A DNA stretch of 5,763 bases from Glaciecola sp. UBA983 (GTDB lineage: Bacteria; Pseudomonadota; Gammaproteobacteria; Enterobacterales; Alteromonadaceae), in assembly GCA_002292215.1 (NCBI GenBank), contig DBBN01000069.1:30371-36133 (forward strand), written 5' to 3'. Under the pieces are notes generated by a model. That model saw only the letters and a program-made list of their open reading frames with translations, had not been told where the DNA came from and ran no database searches. The position numbers and the translations under genes were made by a program. Below, piece by piece: positions 1 through 5,763 of the stretch (position 1 is the first letter of the stretch; the number at the start of each line of letters is the position of its first letter).

Positions 1-403
1 TGTCTTTGCTGATTTGTTTGCGCTCGTTGAGTACTTGGTTTAAGTGCACATTGAGCGCTTCCATTGATATGTGGATCTCTCGTACCGACAAGACCAAAGA
101 TATTAATAACAACACTAAACTTACGCCAAATACCCAATTGGCAATAAACATATAATCCATGTAAATAAACAACATGGTCAATACACAAAAGAAAAAGCTC
201 AACACACCCGTTTCTTGCATCCAACGAATGAGTTTTATGCGTTTCCGAAAATTTTGAATTTGCAGCATGATCGCTTCGTGTTCATGATCCTGAGAAAACT
301 GTCTAGTCAGGCTTGAAAGTGCCAAGAATCGGTTAGTAAACGCTAATAATAATAAACTGATTGCGGGAAATAACATGGCGGGTGTGGTAATACTGAGTTC
401 CAT
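1..403 (-). CDS. DUF2721 family membrane protein (partial, C-terminus beyond window)
   Basis: The ATG at 403 opens a frame that stays open to the window edge, giving 134 codons without a stop. The product begins MELSITTPAMLFPAISLLLL and continues with AFTNRFLAL, the N-terminal signature I recognise for DUF2721 (small bacterial inner-membrane proteins of unknown function, usually about 130-150 residues), so only a few residues are probably missing. Three hydrophobic segments are visible at about residues 5-27, 65-84 and 88-108. A charged, probably cytoplasmic loop at 33-62 (rich in H, E, R and K) lies between the first two, and a charged amphipathic tail follows the third. The start is chosen because the family N-terminus begins exactly there; the upstream Shine-Dalgarno match is weak. 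The gene follows btuF by 59 bases on the same strand and may be the last gene of the mtnN–btuF cluster. No function is known to me, and a role in B12 handling would be guilt by association only. Confidence 0.85.
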   Translation of the reverse strand, partial: MELSITTPAMLFPAISLLLLAFTNRFLALSSLTRQFSQDHEHEAIMLQIQNFRKRIKLIRWMQETGVLSFFFCVLTMLFIYMDYMFIANWVFGVSLVLLLISLVLSVREIHISMEALNVHLNQVLNERKQISKD

Positions 404-462
404 AACTGAATGATGTCTTTATGTTGGCTTAAATGAGCAGAATCAAAAGTACCACTTTTCGG

Positions 463-1299
463 CTAAAATGTCATTGTCTTCGTCGCTTCACACATCCGCA
501 CTATCTCAGCCAAAATTCGAGGCGTAAAACGATGCAACAGATCTGGATTCAGTTGTACAATCGGCGCATTGATAACAGCCCTGTGTGGTGCCCAAAAATC
601 CTCAATACTCGATAACTGTTCTTTTGCGACATTGATTATATAATCGGGTTGTTGCCGCAATACATAGGATAATGATACTTGTGGATACGCAATCTCGCTA
701 TGTGCAAAAATTTGCTTTAATTGGCATAATGACAATGCATGATTAGCCCAAGCCCCTTTACCTATGGACATTAACGGGGTCGCCCAAGAATAATAAAACA
801 CGGATTGCTCTTCACGGTCGGCATATTTTTTCTTTAATTGAAACAAATTTTGGCTATATTTAGACGCGATAGCTAGCGAATTCGTAAGCACCGTAGATGA
901 CTCTGTTGACGCGTCCAAAAACTCCCCTAGGTCTATTATATTTTTAGCAATATCATCCAAGGTGAGAGTTTGTAAACTTAATACATGTAAACCCAACGCC
1001 TCTAATTTGGCAATATCTTGCGGTTTATTGCCGCCTTGCCATGCGATGATATGAGTTGGCTGTAGCGCCAAAATCGCGGCAAAATCCAATCCGGTATAAC
1101 TCGCCACTGATGGGTATGAGGTAGCTTGTGCTGGATAATCAGAATAATCACTGACAGCAACAAGCTTCGATTCTTGTTCCAATAAAAAGACTAATTCGGT
1201 TAAATGCGGTGCTAGGGTGATGATCCGCATGGTTTTTGCTGCGCTTGCATAACTAACGCTAATACTAAGAATACAGCACATCATAAAAAAATTACGCAT
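463..1299 (-). CDS. btuF: Periplasmic vitamin B12-binding protein BtuF of the cobalamin ABC transporter
   Basis: This is the periplasmic binding component that delivers cobalamin or other corrinoids to the BtuCD inner-membrane transporter. The 278-residue product has a Sec signal peptide (MRN start, hydrophobic residues 4-18, likely cleavage after ASA near residue 20). It then shows class III (Peripla_BP_2) features: RIITLAPHLTELVF (25-38), SDYSDYP (50-56), and a PTHIIAWQGGNKPQDIAKLEALG stretch (81-103), which closely parallels E. coli BtuF. The second lobe carries a conserved YPQVS motif (205-209) and a TPRILAEI helix near the C-terminus. A longer reading from 1359 exists, but the ATG at 1299 gives a proper signal peptide, overlaps the upstream stop by one base (TAATG) and has a GGAG sequence 11 bases upstream, so it is preferred. 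By recalled alignment, the two E. coli glutamates that dock to BtuC (E72, E202) correspond to Ala74 and Ser211, and the corrin-contacting W66 and W196 correspond to Tyr68 and Tyr205. btuC and btuD are not in the window. Confidence 0.93.
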   Translation of the reverse strand: MRNFFMMCCILSISVSYASAAKTMRIITLAPHLTELVFLLEQESKLVAVSDYSDYPAQATSYPSVASYTGLDFAAILALQPTHIIAWQGGNKPQDIAKLEALGLHVLSLQTLTLDDIAKNIIDLGEFLDASTESSTVLTNSLAIASKYSQNLFQLKKKYADREEQSVFYYSWATPLMSIGKGAWANHALSLCQLKQIFAHSEIAYPQVSLSYVLRQQPDYIINVAKEQLSSIEDFWAPHRAVINAPIVQLNPDLLHRFTPRILAEIVRMCEATKTMTF

Positions 1300-2258
1300 T
1301 ACAAATGGATCTCCGATAATAGCCATGCGATAAGTGAACATAATAAAATATAGGCACATAACCAGATGGGTTGAAGATATAATACCCGTTTAATATGATC
1401 GAGTTTTAGTGTATTGAAACTGCCGAGTTTAGGTTTGCGAATACGCTGACCTGCATAATTATATGCACCGGATAACTGCGCATCGATGATCCAACCATAG
1501 ATAGTCAATAGCCATGTGGCGGGTGTCATATTTTTAGAAGTGATTAGCTGTTGTAGCATAGTTTGATTAGGATTAAATACAATAATCATGACGCTATACA
1601 ACACTACCGCTGGCCATTGAAGAAGTCGTATAAGAGTATTCGTCAATTGACCTATACCACGCCACTGTCCATATTTAGGGTTCCAAGAAGCTGCCAGTTC
1701 GTAAAGCAAACGATAACTTAACGCGACCCAAATATTGGTAAAAGCAAACCAGAATATTACCACTATTTGTTGGTAAACATGGCGCAAAATTAGCATTTCG
1801 GTGGTTGCTTTAGCAATACCTAAAGGTGAGAGTTGCGCCGTATCACGTAATACAAAACCATTAAGGGTATCACGTGCCAATTGTTTTTTATCTTGAGCGA
1901 TATAGTGGTAAATACGTTTTGCCGCGTTGCGCAGTTGCCATTGCCCAATACTTACCCATAACAGGACGCCAATTAAAATATTCTGAAATTCTGCTATTTG
2001 AATAATAAACCATAAAATAGCCATAAGAGGCACGAACAACAATAGTGCGCTACCCAGGGCTAATACACTATTGGCGCGACTAGGCTGAGCAATAATGAGC
2101 TTACCTAAGCGATGATTTAGTAAATTGAGAAGGGCTATTGGGTGGACGGCTTTGCGCCAAGTAACATTATATTCGAGCAGCACTGCAGCACTAATTAACC
2201 CAAATACTAAAAAAGCAGGATGGGTTAGCCAGTGAGGAAATGCCAAATCAGACAACAA
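1299..2258 (-). CDS. Divergent CbiB/CobD-family (cobalamin biosynthesis-like) membrane protein
   Basis: The 319-residue polytopic protein has hydrophobic segments at about residues 11-29, 65-85, 92-108, 163-185, 213-228 and 295-315. Recognisable CbiB-family landmarks are an HPIALLNLL stretch (39-47, matching the family HPV..IG region), GFVLRDTAQLSPLGIAKATTE (134-154, matching the SRDT..L...GIA+A..E region), WPAVVL (215-220) and LSGAYNYAG (262-270, matching LGGP..Y.G). CbiB joins an aminopropanol arm to adenosylcobyric acid in cobamide synthesis. However, residues I regard as family hallmarks are absent here: the early GDP, the EN..D after the helix at 152, and the DD..N before WPA. Catalysis is therefore doubtful, and an AmpE-like or other accessory role is possible. 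The frame has no ATG or GTG near its beginning. TTG at 2258 directly follows the mtnN stop at 2261-2259 in the same frame (TTG at 2255 or 2246 are alternatives), with only a poor ribosome site, so re-initiation coupled to mtnN is likely. Its stop overlaps the btuF start. Family membership is fairly sure, function is not. Confidence 0.82.
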   Translation of the reverse strand: MLSDLAFPHWLTHPAFLVFGLISAAVLLEYNVTWRKAVHPIALLNLLNHRLGKLIIAQPSRANSVLALGSALLLFVPLMAILWFIIQIAEFQNILIGVLLWVSIGQWQLRNAAKRIYHYIAQDKKQLARDTLNGFVLRDTAQLSPLGIAKATTEMLILRHVYQQIVVIFWFAFTNIWVALSYRLLYELAASWNPKYGQWRGIGQLTNTLIRLLQWPAVVLYSVMIIVFNPNQTMLQQLITSKNMTPATWLLTIYGWIIDAQLSGAYNYAGQRIRKPKLGSFNTLKLDHIKRVLYLQPIWLCAYILLCSLIAWLLSEIHL

Positions 2259-2951
2259 TTATGCCGCCCGGATCAATGCCATAACCAGATTTGCAGAGTT
2301 AACCGCTGCTTTTTCTAAATACTCTTCAAAGGTATGCGTAGACTCTTCATTCGCTAAGTCAGAAATACAACGGATAACGACACAACGGATATTCGCCATA
2401 TGACAAGCTTGTGCAATTGCAGCACCTTCCATTTCTACGGCTGCAACGGTAGGAAATAAACTGGCAATATGCTGAGTGTCGGCCGCTTCACAAATAAATT
2501 TATCACTGGTGCCAATCAATCCTTTAATCGCATTGATATCAGTAAATTCAGCTACTTGAGTTAACGCAATAGCAATAAGTTCAGCATCACATGTAAACCT
2601 TGCAGGCATCCCTGCGGGTTGGCCGTGCGCATAGCCAAAGTTGGTTAAATCAACATCAAACTGGACTAATTCATCGGCAATCACTATATCACCAACTTGC
2701 AGCTGCTTATCATAGCCCCCAGCTGAGCCTGTATTAATGACCACATCAGGTGAAAACGCTTGGGTCAAGACGCCTACAGCAAGGGCGGATGCCACTTTGC
2801 CGATACCACAACGTGCGACCATGATTTCATGTCCCGAAAATTGACCACTGTGACATTCTAAATGCTGAATTTTCGAGGTGCTAGATTGAGATAAAGATTG
2901 GGTTAGTAGGCTGATTTCTTGATCCATCGCCCCTAAAATTAAAAATTTCAT
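2259..2951 (-). CDS. mtnN: 5'-methylthioadenosine/S-adenosylhomocysteine nucleosidase
   Basis: This cytoplasmic enzyme (also called Pfs or MTAN) hydrolyses methylthioadenosine, S-adenosylhomocysteine and 5'-deoxyadenosine, releasing adenine. It removes inhibitory by-products of SAM-dependent reactions and feeds methionine salvage and AI-2 formation. The 230-residue product matches the family length. Visible landmarks are MKFLILGAMDQEI with the catalytic acid Glu12, GIGKV (49-53), NTGSAGG (73-79, Ser76), the SDKFI loop (149-153), VEMEGAAIA (172-180, nucleoside-binding Met174 and Glu175) and RCISDLA (194-200) with the catalytic Asp198. An upstream in-frame TTG at 2972 would add seven residues, but the ATG at 2951 gives the canonical N-terminus and is preferred, despite only a modest GCAGAG-type ribosome site. 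The gene is first in a same-strand cluster with the CbiB-like gene and btuF. Its stop abuts the next start with no spacer. All key residues are present and it should be active. Confidence 0.97.
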   Translation of the reverse strand: MKFLILGAMDQEISLLTQSLSQSSTSKIQHLECHSGQFSGHEIMVARCGIGKVASALAVGVLTQAFSPDVVINTGSAGGYDKQLQVGDIVIADELVQFDVDLTNFGYAHGQPAGMPARFTCDAELIAIALTQVAEFTDINAIKGLIGTSDKFICEAADTQHIASLFPTVAAVEMEGAAIAQACHMANIRCVVIRCISDLANEESTHTFEEYLEKAAVNSANLVMALIRAA

Positions 2952-2979
2952 AGTATAAACTCTGCTAAACAAACACTAA

Positions 2980-3008
2980 ATTATGTTTGGAATAAATGAT
3001 GCTGCGAT
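2980..3008 (-). promoter_or_regulatory. Possible sigma-70 promoter for mtnN cluster (weak)
   Basis: On the minus strand, CATAAT (2985-2980) matches the -10 consensus at five of six positions. It is preceded, 17 bases upstream, by ATCGCA (3008-3003), which matches the -35 consensus at only three positions. The predicted start near 2973 would leave about 22 bases of leader before the mtnN ATG at 2951. A promoter is expected here because the upstream gene ends in a terminator at 3052-3017, but the exact site is a guess. Confidence 0.3.
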
Positions 3009-3016
3009 CATATCAT

Positions 3017-3052
3017 AAAAAAACCACGTGACAGAAAAAAGCAAACACGTGG
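3017..3052 (-). terminator. Rho-independent terminator of the DUF2726 gene
   Basis: Read on the minus strand, CCACGTG (3052-3046), a 15-base T-rich loop and CACGTGG (3030-3024) form a 7 bp perfect stem. It is followed at once by seven T residues (3023-3017). It begins 22 bases after the DUF2726 stop codon, so it should end that transcript before mtnN. The long loop makes it of moderate strength. Confidence 0.75.
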
Positions 3053-3074
3053 CGAGTTGGGGGAAGTAAATGAG

Positions 3075-3665
3075 TTATGCAGCAACCGCTTTACTCGAAC
3101 GAAGCGGTCGAGTAGGGCGCTTTTGCGAGGTAAATATAGGTTGTTTGGTTTTGACTTTACGGTATTCCACTAATTTGGATTCGATACATTCTCGGATCTC
3201 TGCGGCGGTATATCCTGGTTTTACTTTGATGCGTACATGCGCCACACTAGCGGTTTCTAAGGCGCCAGAAACAAACCAATCACGTTTTGTCTTATAGCCT
3301 TCTTTTTGTTCTTTACCTTTAACTACAGGGCCTTTGGCGCTAACCAAATCAATGGCGATCAACGGGCGCATATCTTCTTTGTCGCACAAGACAAAATCAA
3401 GTTGTTTTGTACTGGCTTTTTGCTGTGCGGCTTTTGACTGTTTTGATTGACTACGAGGACAAAGTACGTCAGCTAACCGTACGCGACATAAAATACGAAA
3501 CTCATTACCAACAGCTTGTTCTAATAATAGAATAAAAGAACGTTCTACAGGCGTAAATAACTGGGATTTGCGCTGAAATGCGACGTTGATATCAGGTTGA
3601 CTCATTTTAATCACAGCCAGTGCCATTACGATCATGACCATGGTTAATATAATTGCTAATTCCAT
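3075..3665 (-). CDS. Membrane-anchored DUF2726 domain protein
   Basis: The 196-residue product has one N-terminal transmembrane segment (about residues 3-20), a short linker, and a DUF2726 domain (about 36-160). The domain is recognised from LFTPVERSFILLLEQAV (36-52), the RVRLADVL strand and helix (61-68), LDFVLCD (89-95) and PLIAIDL (101-107), followed by a charged loop containing KRDW (127-130), then VAHVRIKV and a helix. It ends in a lysine- and arginine-rich tail (about 169-192). DUF2726 proteins are thought to adopt a restriction-endonuclease-like fold, but no activity is established. In the copies I recall, the central strand reads like IELDD, whereas here it is IDLVS, so a nuclease role should not be assumed. 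The ATG at 3665 is chosen over an upstream GTG at 3725 because AGGAG sits seven bases before it and the product then starts with the membrane helix. A terminator lies on each side, so the gene is probably monocistronic, possibly under sigma-54 control. Function unknown. Confidence 0.88.
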   Translation of the reverse strand: MELAIILTMVMIVMALAVIKMSQPDINVAFQRKSQLFTPVERSFILLLEQAVGNEFRILCRVRLADVLCPRSQSKQSKAAQQKASTKQLDFVLCDKEDMRPLIAIDLVSAKGPVVKGKEQKEGYKTKRDWFVSGALETASVAHVRIKVKPGYTAAEIRECIESKLVEYRKVKTKQPIFTSQKRPTRPLRSSKAVAA

Positions 3666-3670
3666 CTTTT

Positions 3671-3678
3671 GACTCCTC
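3671..3678 (-). promoter_or_regulatory. Strong ribosome binding site fixing the DUF2726 protein start
   Basis: The minus strand reads GTGAGGAGTCAAAAGATG, with AGGAG seven bases before the ATG at 3665. This is the best Shine-Dalgarno match in the window. It decides the start against the in-frame GTG at 3725. Confidence 0.8.
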
Positions 3679-3737
3679 ACAATACTAAGGTCAGTTTTTT
3701 GACTAGTTTGAGATAAACCTGTCACTGATTCTTCTAA

Positions 3738-3753
3738 AGCAATTGCAGTGCCA
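3738..3753 (-). promoter_or_regulatory. rpoN-dependent promoter: Sigma-54 (RpoN) type -24/-12 promoter candidate
   Basis: The minus strand reads TGGCACTGCAATTGCT from 3753 to 3738. It fits the RpoN consensus TGGCACG-N4-TTGCW at every fixed position except the G after TGGCAC, with exact GG-to-GC spacing and a pyrimidine before the T. It lies between the gltD terminator and the DUF2726 gene in the correct orientation. The predicted transcription start is near 3727, giving a leader of about 62 bases. No activator-binding site was identified. I saw no better sigma-70 promoter in this gap. Confidence 0.6.
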
Positions 3754-3773
3754 AAGTGATTAATTCAGGCAAC

Positions 3774-3809
3774 AAAAACAAAAAAGCGACGCAATCAATG
3801 CGCCGCTTT
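3774..3809 (-). terminator. Strong rho-independent terminator of the gltBD operon
   Basis: On the minus strand, AAAGCGGCGCA (3809-3799), a TTGAT loop and TGCGTCGCTTT (3793-3783) form an 11 bp stem with a single G·U pair. A T-rich tract follows (interrupted by one G). It starts 36 bases after the gltD stop and is the most convincing terminator in the window. The opposite strand has no T tract after the hairpin, so it appears one-directional. Confidence 0.9.
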
Positions 3810-3845
3810 AAGTTTGTTAAATACAGTCTGAATGTTATAAAACGC

Positions 3846-5297
<1,452 letters not shown>

Positions 5298-5763
5298 CTA
5301 CTGTGAAGTCACATCAATATTGTCTAGTAGACTTTTCATATTGGCTTCTTTTGGAATAACTAACCAAAATTTACGCAAATAATCGACATAGTTATCGAGT
5401 AAAGTTTGTCCCCAGACACTGTTTGTTTCAGCAACATATTCTTCAATGACTCCACGTAAGTGGTTTCGATATTCTTCCATTCCTTCCTGGCGTATTCTAT
5501 GGACTTCGACCAATTCGTGGTTATATTTATCAACAAAGTTTTTTTCTAGATCCAGTACATATGCGAATCCTCCAGTCATACCAGCACCGAAATTATGTCC
5601 AGTACTACCTAAGACCGTCACCATCCCGCCTGTCATATACTCACAACAGTGATCGCCTGCACCTTCCAGAACCGCATGTACACCAGAGTTTCTAACTGCA
5701 AACCTTTCTCCGGCTCTACCAGAAACAAATATTTTTCCACCAGTGGCGCCATACAAGCAGGTG
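5298..5763 (-). CDS. gltB: Glutamate synthase [NADPH] large (alpha) subunit, C-terminal fragment
   Basis: The frame is open to the window edge and ends with TAG at 5300-5298. The visible part is the last 154 residues of a protein that is normally about 1,480-1,500 residues. It covers the C-terminal right-handed beta-helix (GXGXG) domain, recognised by [62 protein letters not shown] and a helical tail ending in [12 protein letters not shown]. This domain has a structural role. The glutaminase and synthase domains, with the FMN and 3Fe-4S sites, lie upstream outside the window. It is followed by gltD in the usual gltBD order. The truncation is only from the window boundary, with no sign of a frameshift. 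Confidence 0.98.
   Translation of the reverse strand, partial: TCLYGATGGKIFVSGRAGERFAVRNSGVHAVLEGAGDHCCEYMTGGMVTVLGSTGHNFGAGMTGGFAYVLDLEKNFVDKYNHELVEVHRIRQEGMEEYRNHLRGVIEEYVAETNSVWGQTLLDNYVDYLRKFWLVIPKEANMKSLLDNIDVTSQ

Noticed and set aside
445..459. AT-rich inverted repeat (AAAAGT-ACC-ACTTTT) just after the btuF stop, a possible terminator
   Set aside because: The stem has only six mostly A-T pairs, the loop is three bases and there is no T tract on the minus strand. It is too weak to call as a terminator.
1300..1359. Longer BtuF reading starting at 1359
   Set aside because: It would overlap the CbiB-like gene by about 60 bases and put a 20-residue extension before a standard signal peptide. 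The ATG at 1299 fits better.
2996..3011. Dyad ATGAT-N6-ATCAT upstream of mtnN, possible operator
   Set aside because: Arms of five bases in AT-rich DNA are likely by chance, and the dyad matches no regulator site I can name.
2952..3016. Possible cobalamin riboswitch ahead of the mtnN–btuF cluster
   Set aside because: The gap is only about 65 bases before the terminator, far shorter than a B12 riboswitch, and I see no B12-box-like sequence.
3723..3750. CACTG / CAGTG inverted repeat overlapping the sigma-54 site
   Set aside because: Five-base arms separated by 18 bases are not distinguishable from chance.

Overview
The window is ordinary chromosomal DNA from a marine-type gammaproteobacterium. 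Protein sequences and gene order suggest the Alteromonadales/Vibrionales sphere (Shewanella, Moritella, Psychromonas, Vibrio). Evidence: gltB-gltD encode a bacterial NADPH glutamate synthase, and the mtnN–cbiB-like–btuF order is, as I recall, shared with Vibrio and Shewanella, while E. coli has mtnN next to btuF without the middle gene. The DNA is AT-rich. The genus cannot be fixed by reading alone. All seven genes lie on the minus strand, so transcription runs from high to low coordinates. There is no mobile element, CRISPR array, rRNA or tRNA.

Region by region, in the direction of transcription: (1) 5763-3846 holds the 3' end of gltB and the complete gltD, the two glutamate synthase subunits, closed by a strong intrinsic terminator at 3774-3809. 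(2) 3665-3075 is a single gene for a membrane-anchored DUF2726 protein. It has a near-perfect sigma-54 type -24/-12 promoter (3738-3753), a strong Shine-Dalgarno sequence and its own terminator (3017-3052), so it looks like an independent unit. (3) 2951-463 is a compact, translationally coupled cluster: mtnN (MTA/SAH nucleosidase), a divergent CbiB/CobD-family membrane protein, and btuF (periplasmic vitamin B12-binding protein). (4) 403-1 is the 5' part of a DUF2721 membrane protein, possibly the last gene of that cluster.

Functionally, gltBD assimilates ammonia into glutamate. The mtnN cluster combines recycling of S-adenosylmethionine by-products with corrinoid uptake or handling, plausibly linked through B12-dependent methionine synthesis (an inference). 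No wholly new system is visible. The points most worth a second look are the sigma-54 promoter in front of the DUF2726 gene, the loss of hallmark residues in the CbiB-like protein, its TTG start directly after and in frame with the mtnN stop, and a BtuF that seems to lack the two glutamates that dock to BtuC in E. coli.
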